Shown here: positions 33,571-42,797 of the stretch, piece after piece | Position numbering within the stretch: position 1 is the stretch's first letter | Layout: every line of letters starts with the position of its first letter | Made by a program: the position numbers and the translations under genes | Assembly (NCBI GenBank): GCA_012840125.1 | Contig: DULZ01000053.1 | Span: 1-50,394 of the forward strand | Direction of reading: 5' to 3' | DNA from: Clostridia bacterium | GTDB taxonomy: Bacteria; Bacillota; DULZ01 | DNA length: 50,394 nucleotides | Notes under the pieces: model-generated | The model's input: the letters and a program-made list of their open reading frames with translations, nothing else | Databases searched by the model: none | What the model was told of the DNA's origin: nothing

Positions 33571-35796
33571 TTATTCGGTTGCCTTTTGAATTTCAACCAG
33601 CGTATTGAAATATCCCGTGGTGTTGCCATCCAACAGGGGGTGATAAGCAGTCATGATACCATCCCCCACATCCCGTGGCCCACCGATGCTTAAGGAAGTC
33701 AAGACATTCACATTGCCGCCTAATTTAACCCAAGTACCGCTGCTCAATTCTACTACTCCCGGTGCCACTTTCACGCTGACCTTTGCCATTACATCCCGTA
33801 AAGTTCCCCGGTCATTAAAGATTATCACCCTGTCGCCGTCCTTGATGTTCCTGGCCGCTGCATCTTGTTGGCTGATATAGACCTTGGGCTCCCCTTCCAG
33901 TTCTTTAATCCACGGCAGGTTCAGATACTGGGAATGGGTCCGGAAAGCAGGATGTTGCGAAATAATCGTCAAGGGATATTTGGCGGCCAGATCAGGAGTA
34001 CCAACGAGGCTCTCCTCCGGCTCTACAAAATGAGGCAAGGGTTCAAAATCACCGGGAAACTCCTTCCCTCTTTGCACCATTCCTTGTGAGTAGAGCTCAA
34101 TCTTACCGGTAGGAGTTGTAAAATGGTAGTCACTGTATGGAACTTCCGGACACCATTTTTCGGGCAGTCGAGCAGGACCGTTCGGCGAAACCATTCTGTC
34201 CAGATCACAGTTCTCACCAATGAGGTCACGAATCCAATCCAACCCGGTCTTTTGCTTGGGGAAATACTTGGCATAACCCATACGCCTTCCTAGCTCAGCC
34301 CAAATTTCAATGTCGGGAACGGCCTCATAGTAAGGTTGGCACACCGGCACAAGAATTTGATTATAATGATGCCAATATGACGGGTGGAACCCATACTGCT
34401 CTAGATAATGGCATGCCGGTAACACCACATCTGCCCAATCAGTGTCATCAGTCATAAATTGTTCAATCGAAACAAACAGGCTTAACTGTTTCAAAGCTTC
34501 AATGGTATAAGCCACATGAGGCTGCTGGGAAATTAAACCTCCACGCCACGAAATTACTCCTTTGATCGGTGGTTCCTTGGCTGAATGTAATGCTTTGGCA
34601 AAGGTAGAAATATTAATCATCCTGGTAGGTTTGATTTTGGCTCCTTCCGGTACCGCGACTTTGGCCGTATCCATAAATCCGGAGATAGCAGGGAAACCCA
34701 TGGAATCGATGAAATTATAACTGCCGGTTCTTTTCCCGATTCGGCCACACACCGCGGCTAAACAGGCCAGTGCCCTTTGTACTTGGTGACCGTTGCTGTA
34801 TCTTTGCTGCCCGTAGCCACATTCCAAATGGGATTCATGAGTAGCAAACAACTCGGCAGCTGTTCTTAATTGCTCTACCGGAATGCCGGTAACTTCTTGG
34901 GTTTTTTCCAGGGTCCACTCTTCCACTTGAGCGGCCAATTCCTCAAAACCATGACAATACTTGGAGATGAATTCCTGGTCATGCAGCCCGTTTTGGATGA
35001 TATAGTTGATCATCCCCAAGGCCATCGCCCCGTCGGTACCGGGTCTGGGACGCAAATGTAGATGAGCCTTGGTAGCCAAGGATGTAATACAGGGGTCTAC
35101 TACGAGCAACTTTGCTCCTCGTTCTAACGCTCTATATAAAAACGGGAAAATATGAGGATTGGTAGCTGAGGCATTCCTGCCGACGATCATAATCACTTCT
35201 GCAAACTCAGACCAGATTTCCGGCGACAGGGTATGTTGAGCCCCAACGGTATGATATGATCCCGCCGCGCCGGACAATAAGCAAAAACTGCCGACAAGTT
35301 TAGTGGCGCCAAAAAGATTGAGAAAACGCGCACTAACTGCCTTAGCCATATGTTCACGATTACCTGAATACCCATACTCCACTACCGCCTCGGAACCGAA
35401 TTGTTCCTTAATCTCGTTCAGCTTTTCGACAATGTAATTCAGGGCTTCATCCCAGGACACGCGCCGGAATTTTCCTTGTCCCCGCTCCCCTACCCGCATG
35501 AGAGGGTACTTCACCCGATCCGGGCTGTTAATTTTTTGCACGTTGGCGTATCCTTTTAGACATAAGCGCCCTTTGGTAACCGGATGATCCGGATCTCCCT
35601 CCAGTTTAATTACCTTTTCATCTTTCACATAGGCCAACACGCCGCAAGTATCATAGCAATTATGAGGGCATGCCGTTTTGACCACGCGATCAGCAATGAC
35701 CTTATCCCCGCCGACCCAGACAGGAACATTAACCGCTACGGCATATTTATCAAGATCTTCAGGCAAAAGCCAATGGCTTGAACCTTTCCTAGTCAA
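33571..35796 (-). CDS. Cytoplasmic molybdopterin oxidoreductase, catalytic subunit
   Basis: This 741-residue protein starts at a TTG seven bases after GGGGGG. The 4Fe-4S site is C43-x3-C47-x3-C51-x27-C79. Typical segments follow: SPDRVKYPLMRVGERGQGKF, RRVSWDEAL, later NDRGTLRDVMAKV. No Tat signal is present, unlike the enzyme at 5034-7493. The ligand region SFCLLSGAAGSYHT contains both Cys and Ser, so the metal ligand and substrate are not assignable. It is the first gene after the sigma-54 promoter and defines the operon as a Mo- or W-dependent system. Confidence 0.87.
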   Translation of the reverse strand: MTRKGSSHWLLPEDLDKYAVAVNVPVWVGGDKVIADRVVKTACPHNCYDTCGVLAYVKDEKVIKLEGDPDHPVTKGRLCLKGYANVQKINSPDRVKYPLMRVGERGQGKFRRVSWDEALNYIVEKLNEIKEQFGSEAVVEYGYSGNREHMAKAVSARFLNLFGATKLVGSFCLLSGAAGSYHTVGAQHTLSPEIWSEFAEVIMIVGRNASATNPHIFPFLYRALERGAKLLVVDPCITSLATKAHLHLRPRPGTDGAMALGMINYIIQNGLHDQEFISKYCHGFEELAAQVEEWTLEKTQEVTGIPVEQLRTAAELFATHESHLECGYGQQRYSNGHQVQRALACLAAVCGRIGKRTGSYNFIDSMGFPAISGFMDTAKVAVPEGAKIKPTRMINISTFAKALHSAKEPPIKGVISWRGGLISQQPHVAYTIEALKQLSLFVSIEQFMTDDTDWADVVLPACHYLEQYGFHPSYWHHYNQILVPVCQPYYEAVPDIEIWAELGRRMGYAKYFPKQKTGLDWIRDLIGENCDLDRMVSPNGPARLPEKWCPEVPYSDYHFTTPTGKIELYSQGMVQRGKEFPGDFEPLPHFVEPEESLVGTPDLAAKYPLTIISQHPAFRTHSQYLNLPWIKELEGEPKVYISQQDAAARNIKDGDRVIIFNDRGTLRDVMAKVSVKVAPGVVELSSGTWVKLGGNVNVLTSLSIGGPRDVGDGIMTAYHPLLDGNTTGYFNTLVEIQKATE

Positions 35797-35856
35797 TCAA
35801 CTTCCCCCCTTTGACAAGTTCAGCAAGCTTTTTCCCGCTAGTCGTTAATTGAATTA

Positions 35857-35872
35857 AGCAATTACCATGCCA
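35857..35872 (-). promoter_or_regulatory. Sigma-54 promoter of the lipoyl/molybdenum operon
   Basis: On the minus strand: TGGCATG-GTAA-TTGCT, with the -24 GG and -12 GC twelve bases apart. It nearly matches the consensus TGGCACG-N4-TTGCW. Predicted start is near 35846, about 50 nt before the TTG of the first gene. Confidence 0.85.
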
Positions 35873-35879
35873 AAGGAAC

Positions 35880-35912
35880 AAAAAGAAAGGATTGGCCTCA
35901 GCCAACTCCTTT
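35880..35912 (-). terminator. Terminator after panB
   Basis: The stem AAAGGA-TTGGC pairs with GCCAA-TCCTTT with one bulged base (35886-35912), followed on the minus strand by CTTTTTG. It ends the regulator-panB transcript just upstream of the sigma-54 promoter. Confidence 0.7.
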
Positions 35913-36020
35913 TCTTAAAAAACCAGCCTTTTATCTACTCTCTGTCACAAAAAACTACAACCAGAGTGTTTATCCTTGTCCCAAAACCATACACATGCTG
36001 TAGCATATTGAATACCTTTT

Positions 36021-36875
36021 CTAAATCTCCTTCACCCGCTCAAGGAATTCCTGAACTGTTTCTTCTTTCATATTGTAGGTATGCTCTTTGATTACGGGGA
36101 ACGCTCCGCTCCGCACATCAGCAGCATAAGCCTTAAAGGCTTCCACCAAATGTTCTCTAATGTTTGCATACTTTTTCACAAATTTGGGAGTAAAAGCATC
36201 AAACATGCCGACCATATCGGCATAAATGACCAGCTGCCCATGAGTGTATGGCCCAGCGCCAATACCAAGAATGGGGATTTCCGCTCTATCCGTGATGACT
36301 TTTGCCACCTCAGGAGGCATCGCTTCCAACAAGATGCTGAATGCCCCGGCATTCTCTACAGCTTTAGCTTCCTCCACCAACTTCAGAGCTGCCTCCACAT
36401 TCCGGCCTTGTGCTTTATAGCCGCCCTGTTGCCCCATGGACTGAGGTGTCAATCCCAGGTGTCCCATGACCAGGATGCCGGCATCATTGATAGCCCGAAT
36501 ACGGCTGGCCATTCTTGAGCCACCTTCCAACTTAACCGCATCGCAGCCACCCTCTTTAATAAAGCGACCGGCATTTTCCACCGCTTGCTCGTCACTGGTC
36601 TGGTACGACATGTAAGGCATATCGCCAACAATAAACGTATTGGGAGCGCCTCTCCTTACTGCCTGGCAATGACGGATCATATCATCCATGGTCACCGGCA
36701 GGGTAGTCTCATAGCCTAGAGTAACCATTCCCAGCGAATCTCCTACCAGAATCATATCCACGCCGGCTTCTTCCTGCAGTTTGGCGGTAGGAAAATCATA
36801 AGCGGTAAGAAAGACAATTTTTTCGCCCTTGTCTTTCATTTGGTGGAAATCGATAACGGTTTTTTTAGTTGCCAT
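36021..36875 (-). CDS. panB: 3-methyl-2-oxobutanoate hydroxymethyltransferase
   Basis: This 284-residue TIM-barrel enzyme starts with ATG after GGGAGGAG. PanB motifs are VGDSLGMVTLGYETTLPVT, GDMPYMSY, KLEGG, GHLGLTPQS and GIGAGPYTHGQ. It transfers the hydroxymethyl group from methylene-tetrahydrofolate to 2-ketoisovalerate, reversibly, giving ketopantoate. It follows the sigma-54 activator by 49 bp without a visible terminator, and panC and panD are absent. That placement among 2-hydroxy-acid oxidation genes leaves open a catabolic role, cleaving ketopantoate. Confidence 0.95.
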   Translation of the reverse strand: MATKKTVIDFHQMKDKGEKIVFLTAYDFPTAKLQEEAGVDMILVGDSLGMVTLGYETTLPVTMDDMIRHCQAVRRGAPNTFIVGDMPYMSYQTSDEQAVENAGRFIKEGGCDAVKLEGGSRMASRIRAINDAGILVMGHLGLTPQSMGQQGGYKAQGRNVEAALKLVEEAKAVENAGAFSILLEAMPPEVAKVITDRAEIPILGIGAGPYTHGQLVIYADMVGMFDAFTPKFVKKYANIREHLVEAFKAYAADVRSGAFPVIKEHTYNMKEETVQEFLERVKEI

Positions 36876-36924
36876 GTTTTATCTCCTCCCAAATAAGTGG
36901 TTTAATCATTCTACAAAAAATTTT

Positions 36925-38922
36925 TTAATGAGAATGCATATCGCTACCAGTAAAACCTTCTATACCATATTGTTTCATCTTGCGGTAAAGAGTGCTACGG
37001 CTAATCCCCAAGCGTTTAGCGGCATCCACGATACTGTCTTCACTGGATAAGGCCTGAATAATCGCCTTCTTTTCTGTTTCCTGTAAAGATAAGGATGAAG
37101 TATCGCCGGTCCCGGTAACTATTCTGGTATTTTTCACCAGATTAGGCGGCAAATCGTCTACGTCAATCAATTGTCCTTGGGCCAGCAGAACACCTCGCTC
37201 CAACACATTCTCTAATTCTCTCACATTGCCCGGCCAATGGTAGGAACTCAGAACCTCCATGGCCGCGTGGGATACTCCTTTAACCTGTTTTCCTAGCTTT
37301 TGGCTAATCTGGGGCAAGAGCTTCGTCACAAATAACGGAAGGTCACTTATAATTTCTCGTAACGGTGGAATTTGAATAGTAATCACATTTAGCCGGAAGA
37401 AGAGATCTTCTCTAAACATTCCTTCCTTTATTCTTTCCTCCAAGTTGCGGTTGGTAGCAGCAATGACCCTCACATTGATAGGAATAGGCTTAAAGCCACC
37501 GACCCGCACCACTTCCCTTTCCTGGAGAACCCGGAGAAGAACGGCCTGCAGGTCCAAAGGCATATCCCCAATTTCGTCCAAGAAAATGGTTCCATTGTTG
37601 GCACGTTCAAATTTCCCCGGTCGACCGGTTTTGGTTGCCCCGGTAAAACTACCGGGTTCGTAACCAAACAATTCGCTTTCGATTAGGCTCCGGGGAATAG
37701 CCGAACAATTGACGGCAATAAAAGGACCTTTTCGTCTACTGGCCTGGTGGATGGCATGGGCAAACAGTTCCTTTCCTGTACCGCTTTCCCCCAATAGCAG
37801 TACGGTTGAATTGGTCAAAGCCGCCGTCTTGGCTATCTCTTTGGCCCTCATCATTTTCGGGTGATTGCCCAGAATAGCATTAAAATTAAACTCTGCCCGG
37901 TTTCCTTCGATGGAATTGACTAAATGAAAGAGCTGTTCCTGTTCTTCCAGGGTAAGAACGGCGCCTTGGTATGATCCATCCTGCGCAAAGAAACTGTTCC
38001 CACCAACACTTAGTTGTATGCGACTGCCCTTCTCCTCCAACACCACTTCCATACTTTCAATGGAACCTTTTTTTACCAACTCCAGGACGGTGCTGAATTC
38101 CGGGTGCATATCCAGAAGGGATTTTCCTGTAGCACCTTCTCCTTTGTAATTAAGTAATTCAATACCTTTTGAATTGATCTGAGTGATGTTACCAAAAGCA
38201 TCAACAGTTACAATCCCTTTCGGAACAGCTTCCAAAGTATTTTTCATCACCGTATTAGCCAGCTTGGCATTTTCCAAGGCCTTTTCGATTTTTAATTGGT
38301 TCTCAATGGCCTTAGCTGAAGCCACTACCATACCCAACGTGTGAGGGTTCACGCTTTCACTACTGGCTGACATATTAAGAACCCCTAGGAACTCACCTTC
38401 CGGACCAAAAATAGGACATCCGGAGCATGTAATTCCATGTTGAATTGCACAAAAATGCTCTCCGCCGACAACCTGCAATGGTTTTTGTTCTACAATGGCA
38501 GTTCCTACCGCATTGGTACCTGCTTCCTTTTCCGTCCAAATGGCCCTTTCCATTAAATTGATGCGACGATGAAACTCCAGTTGTTCTTGATCACCCGTCA
38601 AGATAAGAACAATCCCGTCTTTGTCGGTTAAAAAAATGACAAAGCCGCTTCCCTTTACATATCCATACAGCAAATTAATATAAGGCCGGGCAACTCGCAT
38701 CAAGTGTTCATTCCGGCTCACTACCAGCTTAAATTCCCGCTCGGTAAGTATGTGGGCAATTTGCCGCGAAAAAGGATCAACACTCATTTGGAGACAACGT
38801 TTCCATGACTCACGAATAACCGGTCGGATGCAACTATCAATCTCTCCTTGGAAAATAAACTTTTCCCAAGCTTCCACAAAGGCATGATGATCATAGTCCA
38901 TCGGCAGAGAGTTCTGAAGCAT
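36925..38922 (-). CDS. Sigma-54-dependent transcriptional activator (GAF-PAS-AAA+-Fis, AcoR-like)
   Basis: This 665-residue protein starts with ATG after CAAGGAGG. A GAF sensor covers about residues 60-210, with C158, C166 and C169 in HFCAIQHGITCSGCP. A PAS domain covers about 222-330. The AAA+ domain has Walker A GESGTGKE at 378-385 and the sigma-54 contact loop GSFTGA at 424-429. The C-terminal Fis-type helix-turn-helix (AAKRLGISRSTLYRKMKQYG) binds DNA. AcoR-type regulators respond to a small metabolite. Three sigma-54 promoters nearby are its likely targets. Confidence 0.92.
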   Translation of the reverse strand: MLQNSLPMDYDHHAFVEAWEKFIFQGEIDSCIRPVIRESWKRCLQMSVDPFSRQIAHILTEREFKLVVSRNEHLMRVARPYINLLYGYVKGSGFVIFLTDKDGIVLILTGDQEQLEFHRRINLMERAIWTEKEAGTNAVGTAIVEQKPLQVVGGEHFCAIQHGITCSGCPIFGPEGEFLGVLNMSASSESVNPHTLGMVVASAKAIENQLKIEKALENAKLANTVMKNTLEAVPKGIVTVDAFGNITQINSKGIELLNYKGEGATGKSLLDMHPEFSTVLELVKKGSIESMEVVLEEKGSRIQLSVGGNSFFAQDGSYQGAVLTLEEQEQLFHLVNSIEGNRAEFNFNAILGNHPKMMRAKEIAKTAALTNSTVLLLGESGTGKELFAHAIHQASRRKGPFIAVNCSAIPRSLIESELFGYEPGSFTGATKTGRPGKFERANNGTIFLDEIGDMPLDLQAVLLRVLQEREVVRVGGFKPIPINVRVIAATNRNLEERIKEGMFREDLFFRLNVITIQIPPLREIISDLPLFVTKLLPQISQKLGKQVKGVSHAAMEVLSSYHWPGNVRELENVLERGVLLAQGQLIDVDDLPPNLVKNTRIVTGTGDTSSLSLQETEKKAIIQALSSEDSIVDAAKRLGISRSTLYRKMKQYGIEGFTGSDMHSH

Positions 38923-38964
38923 ATTTTATTGCCTCCTTGAAAACAAGCGTTTCACGATGTTCAA

Positions 38965-38986
38965 ATTGGCATAAAACTTCGCCAAT
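38965..38986. promoter_or_regulatory. Inverted repeat upstream of the sigma-54 activator gene
   Basis: ATTGGC, ten bases, GCCAAT: perfect 6-bp arms about 43 bp before the activator start codon. It could be an autoregulatory site; no bound factor can be named. Confidence 0.35.
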
Positions 38987-39042
38987 GGATGCCCCATTTC
39001 CTGTACCTTACAATTTTTTACTCGCACAAAATATACGGCGAT

Positions 39043-39084
39043 ATTACAGACGGCCGAAAGTGGTTCGCTTTGGCCGTCTGTAAT
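39043..39084. terminator. Long hairpin between U32-like gene and activator gene
   Basis: ATTACAGACGGCC (39043-39055) pairs perfectly with 39072-39084, 13 bp, with an extendable inner AAAG/CTTT. No strong U-tract follows on either strand. It probably terminates or processes the transcript of the 39115-40071 gene. Confidence 0.6.
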
Positions 39085-39114
39085 TTACCTTTTAATCTAT
39101 ACCTGCAAACTTTC

Positions 39115-40071
39115 TCAGACTTTGACCGGGATTTTCAGGTCTGCAGGTCCTTGTTCGGAGAGAATAATACTTGGATCGTTTTCTTCCACCAGTTCTCTGA
39201 TAATCGCGGCATATTTCACTTTCTTCTTGATCATCATGATATGCTCATCATCGCTAACCCAGGGTTGATACAGGCTGCTGCCGCCACCGGCAGATAACGC
39301 CACTCCGGGCTCAATTTTGTAGTATACCGGAGCACAGCACCTGGCCACTTCCGCCGCTTCGTAGAACCTGTTCATGCCGCCGAAGGAAAGAGAAGTGTAG
39401 ATATAGAAATCCATAGGAATGTCTACCGCTTGTCTAATGCCGGCCATGATGGGCACGGTCATATCAGACGGCACGTTAAAGGAGCTTACTCCCAACTCTT
39501 CCACCATCTTGGCCCCCGCCGCGGAACTAATGGAGGCCCAAACAGACAACTTGATGGCGACGTCTTTGGGGAAATTGCCTTGTTCCTGTAGACGTCGAAT
39601 GATCCACATGACTGATTCGTCAACAATCATAAAACCGCGAATTCCACATTCATACATTCTCATCATATCAGCAATAACTTTCCGCAACTCATCAGAACCT
39701 CTCAGGTTCATACCGCATTTTTGCCCTTCGTCGGTAGCAACCTGCCTTCCGACATCCCATCCTAAACGAGGACCGGGAACCGCAATCACTTCCATTTTTT
39801 CCTCAGCCGCCATTTGAGCAAAATCTTTCAATTCCTGGCGGTCAAATAAAGTTCCTCCTTGTACAATCGAAACCAACCGGTGTACCGGGACACCGTACTT
39901 GTTTTTTTCTTTAATTAATGCCTCAAGCACCTTCGGCCCTTCGATACCACTGATCTCCATCCGGTAATGGGCTCCATCCGGAAAACGCTTGGTGCTAGAA
40001 GGCAAATCATAAGCATCACGTCCCGGAATACCGATCTGGCTTAGAAACTTGGAAACATCATCTAACTTCAT
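39115..40071 (-). CDS. U32-peptidase-like TIM-barrel protein, function unknown
   Basis: This 318-residue protein starts with ATG after AAGGAGG. It reads as an alpha/beta barrel: RMEISGIEGPKVLEALI, VIAVPGPRLGWDVGRQV, GIRGFMIVDESVMW, VDIPMDFYIYTSLSFGG, YYKIEPG. I recall similar proteins annotated as U32 family peptidase in anaerobic Firmicutes, but classical U32 catalytic motifs are not evident and I do not assign an activity. It has its own sigma-54 promoter and is followed by a strong hairpin, so it is probably a single-gene unit of the same regulon as the lipoyl operon and the TRAP operon. Confidence 0.5.
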   Translation of the reverse strand: MKLDDVSKFLSQIGIPGRDAYDLPSSTKRFPDGAHYRMEISGIEGPKVLEALIKEKNKYGVPVHRLVSIVQGGTLFDRQELKDFAQMAAEEKMEVIAVPGPRLGWDVGRQVATDEGQKCGMNLRGSDELRKVIADMMRMYECGIRGFMIVDESVMWIIRRLQEQGNFPKDVAIKLSVWASISSAAGAKMVEELGVSSFNVPSDMTVPIMAGIRQAVDIPMDFYIYTSLSFGGMNRFYEAAEVARCCAPVYYKIEPGVALSAGGGSSLYQPWVSDDEHIMMIKKKVKYAAIIRELVEENDPSIILSEQGPADLKIPVKV

Positions 40072-40127
40072 GAAAATAACCTCCTTGTAGATATAAAATC
40101 TTAATGATTGTTCTTACAAAGCTCTTG

Positions 40128-40143
40128 AGCAAATATCATGCCA
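40128..40143 (-). promoter_or_regulatory. Sigma-54 promoter of the U32-like gene
   Basis: On the minus strand: TGGCATG-ATAT-TTGCT, correct 12-base GG-GC spacing, identical to the lipoyl operon promoter outside the four variable bases. Predicted start near 40117, 46 nt before the ATG. Confidence 0.85.
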
Positions 40144-40291
40144 CCGGCTGCCCATCCCCATTTTGAGGCAAACATACCAGTGGCCATGCTTTAGCTGGAG
40201 AGACCACATGATCATCTCCGGCGAGTTCTGTATCAAAATCGTCCACTGCCTGTGCCATGTTAAAACACGAACATTCATATATCCGGAGCTT

Positions 40292-41557
40292 TCAACTTAA
40301 TGCCTTCTCCAACAGCTGTACCGGATGCATTACCTGCAAAGGCAGGTTCTCCTTTCTTAGTCCATAGCTGATTTGCATCATACATGCCGGGCAGCAGGTA
40401 ACAACCGTATCTGCTTTCGTATCTTTGATGTTTTGAATTTTTTGCGCCAGGATCTTTCCGGACAGGTTTTGATGAAAGAATTCATAAGCTCCTGCTCCAC
40501 CGCAACAACGATTGGAATCTTTCATTTCTACCAGTTCAACACCGGGTACACTGGTGATAACAGTGCGCGGCTCCTCCGTTATCTTCTGTCCCCTTACTAA
40601 ATGACAAGGCTCATGGTATGTTACCCTGCAATTAACTTGTTTTAAGGGCATGGCTTCCCACGTTTTCTGTTCCGAAACTAATAGTTTGTTTAAGTCAATC
40701 ACCATACTGCTAAATAGCCGTGCCTTTTCCGCGTAATCAGGATCGCCGGCCAGCAGTTCCCCGTATTCCAACAAGGCACTGCCGCAGGTGGCACAATCGG
40801 TGGTAACATACTTTATTTCCTGGTTCAAAAAGTAATCAATATTGAGTTTAGCCAGGCGCTTGGCCTCTTCAAAATCCCCGGCACTTTGATGAGGCCCGCC
40901 GCAGCATTGGACTTCCGGAACGACTATGCCAATGTTCAGCTTCTGCAATACCCTAACGGCCGAAGCTGCCACTTGACTGAAGAAATGATTGGTAGCACAC
41001 CCAACAAAAACTCCTACTTTATACCGAGGCTGAGGCAAATCATGCACCAGTTCATAAAGCATGTCTCGAAAACTCTTGGGAGGGATGACTGGCATTCTCT
41101 CCTCCATACCTTTCAACTGCCCCATCAAATTTAAAACTCCGGATTTATTCACCAACCACTTGATGCCACTCTTTTGATAAAAACGCATCACTTTGGTGCC
41201 CACCTTGAGATTACGTTTATTGGACAGCCCGGCACGATAAGCCAGCCTATAATAAAGAGGAAATCCTACCTGAGCGCCAGCCTGGCTGCGTGCATACATC
41301 ATGATTTTGTCTGTTTCTACGGAAGCAGGACAATTAGACACACAGGCCCGGCACAACAGGCAATTCCCGATATACTCATTGACACTTTTATCCCTACCCC
41401 AAGCAAATTTCCCTTGCTCCAGGCCTTTGACCAACCAAATTCGTCCCCTGGCCACCGTCCCTTCCCTACCATCGACTTTAAAGGTAGGACAGACCTCTTG
41501 ACAAAAACCGCATTTGTTACATTTACCTAATTCCTGCTTAATTAACTTGTAGTCCAC
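40292..41557 (-). CDS. glcF: Glycolate/lactate oxidase iron-sulfur subunit GlcF-like
   Basis: The GTG at 41557, nine bases after AGGAG, is preferred over a TTG at 41566 that touches the ribosome site (421 residues). Two N-terminal ferredoxin motifs (CNKCGFCQEVCPTF and CLLCRACVSNCPAS) precede two CCG domains (VQCCGGPHQS with CATCGSAL, NRCCGGAGAY with CPACMMQI). It carries electrons from the flavoprotein subunits to the quinone pool or another acceptor. Third and last in glcDEF order after genes at 44192 and 42785. Confidence 0.87.
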   Translation of the reverse strand: MDYKLIKQELGKCNKCGFCQEVCPTFKVDGREGTVARGRIWLVKGLEQGKFAWGRDKSVNEYIGNCLLCRACVSNCPASVETDKIMMYARSQAGAQVGFPLYYRLAYRAGLSNKRNLKVGTKVMRFYQKSGIKWLVNKSGVLNLMGQLKGMEERMPVIPPKSFRDMLYELVHDLPQPRYKVGVFVGCATNHFFSQVAASAVRVLQKLNIGIVVPEVQCCGGPHQSAGDFEEAKRLAKLNIDYFLNQEIKYVTTDCATCGSALLEYGELLAGDPDYAEKARLFSSMVIDLNKLLVSEQKTWEAMPLKQVNCRVTYHEPCHLVRGQKITEEPRTVITSVPGVELVEMKDSNRCCGGAGAYEFFHQNLSGKILAQKIQNIKDTKADTVVTCCPACMMQISYGLRKENLPLQVMHPVQLLEKALS

Positions 41558-41576
41558 TGTCTTCAACTCCTAACTC

Positions 41577-42785
41577 TCATGCTAAATACAGGAACCGGTT
41601 GTTTTTAAAGAAACAATTGTCTTTATCCATGCACTTTTTGAGCGTTGAAAAGAGCGGGTGAGGTTTATATTCGCCCCGATCCGGAGTAATAGCTCCCTCA
41701 GCTTCCTGCACCAGGTAATCAATGGTGGATTTGATCGAGCTCACGCCGGTAAAAAACAGCTGAAAACTGCCTGCTCCTAAATCAATAAACATTCCCGCTA
41801 ATTGAACGGCTGCTAACTTGGAAAACTTATCCATCACAAGCGGAAGTTGTTTTTTGCTGAAAGAACCAATCAACTGATCTAGTTGACTTACCTGCCGGTA
41901 AGCACCAGTATATTTGCACCAATATTCACTTGTTTCCATGTTTTGTAGATCGAGGCCGTGAACGCGAGCAATTTGATGCAGTTTGTTAAAAAAGTCCTCA
42001 ATTACCGGTTTGGATCCTTCCATGCTCACAGCCATGACAGCCTTTGGATACCGGCAGCCGTCACAGCCGGAGTCCTGCCCTAAACTATACAAGTGACAAG
42101 CCACTAAGGGAGCGCCTATATTTTTCACCTGGTCGAGGATCATGGCTGCTTGAGGAAGCTCTTTTAGGGAAAACAGCAAAGTACACTCTTGCAGCGGGCG
42201 GGGTTGCAGCTTGAAAGTGATTTCCGTAATAATTCCCAAGGTGCCGCGGCTGCCATTCAGCACCCGTGAAAAATCGTACCCGCTGACGTTCTTGACGGTT
42301 TTCCCGCCTGAACGAATAAGCTCACCGTCCCCATTTACAAAAGCGATCCCCAAAATATAGTCGCCAATGTTACGATAAGCATATTTAAGGTAGCTGTCCT
42401 TGTTTTCCGCCACCAGCCCTCCTAGGGTACGGTTATCATCGATGTATTTGGCGGGCAACCACAGGTTGAATTTCTTTAATGTCTCTTGCAATTGACTCAA
42501 GGACAACCCCGGCTCCACCGTAACCGTCAGGTTATTGGGGCTGATATCAAGAATCTTGTCCATCTTCGCGACAGAAATAATAACCGTATTCGGGCATTTG
42601 TCTTTAAAATGCCTGGCGAGCCTGGTACCGTTGCCGGCGGGGACGATATTATAACCGTTTCCCTTAGCCTCTTGTACCAGTTGCTCGACTTCTTGGGAAT
42701 TATACGGGTAAAAAATCCGGCTAACTCCCAGGTCTTTCCATTGGGGACATAGTTGCCCCTCTGAGTTGGTTAAATAATCGGTCAC
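41577..42785 (-). CDS. glcE: FAD-binding glycolate oxidase subunit GlcE-like
   Basis: This 402-residue protein starts at a GTG after AAGGGGGTGA. The FAD-binding half has PAGNGTRLARHF, TVTVEPGLSLSQLQETL, RTLGGLVAENKDS, GGKTVKNVSGYDFSRVLNGSRGTLGIITE, the GlcE pattern. A CDGCRYP cysteine pair near residue 230 is not usual for the family as I know it. It works with GlcD and GlcF to oxidise a 2-hydroxy acid. Confidence 0.87.
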   Translation of the reverse strand: MTDYLTNSEGQLCPQWKDLGVSRIFYPYNSQEVEQLVQEAKGNGYNIVPAGNGTRLARHFKDKCPNTVIISVAKMDKILDISPNNLTVTVEPGLSLSQLQETLKKFNLWLPAKYIDDNRTLGGLVAENKDSYLKYAYRNIGDYILGIAFVNGDGELIRSGGKTVKNVSGYDFSRVLNGSRGTLGIITEITFKLQPRPLQECTLLFSLKELPQAAMILDQVKNIGAPLVACHLYSLGQDSGCDGCRYPKAVMAVSMEGSKPVIEDFFNKLHQIARVHGLDLQNMETSEYWCKYTGAYRQVSQLDQLIGSFSKKQLPLVMDKFSKLAAVQLAGMFIDLGAGSFQLFFTGVSSIKSTIDYLVQEAEGAITPDRGEYKPHPLFSTLKKCMDKDNCFFKNNRFLYLA

Positions 42786-42797
42786 ACAATCACCCCC

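Noticed and set aside
35940-35966. CTCTG-N17-CAGAG repeat about -107 from the lipoyl operon start, as an activator site
   Set aside because: Arms are only 5 bp and it shares no sequence with the palindrome upstream of the dct promoter.
40136-40258. 40-codon minus-strand frame between glcF and the U32-like gene
   Set aside because: No ribosome site, and its end overlaps the sigma-54 promoter. More likely spacer than gene.
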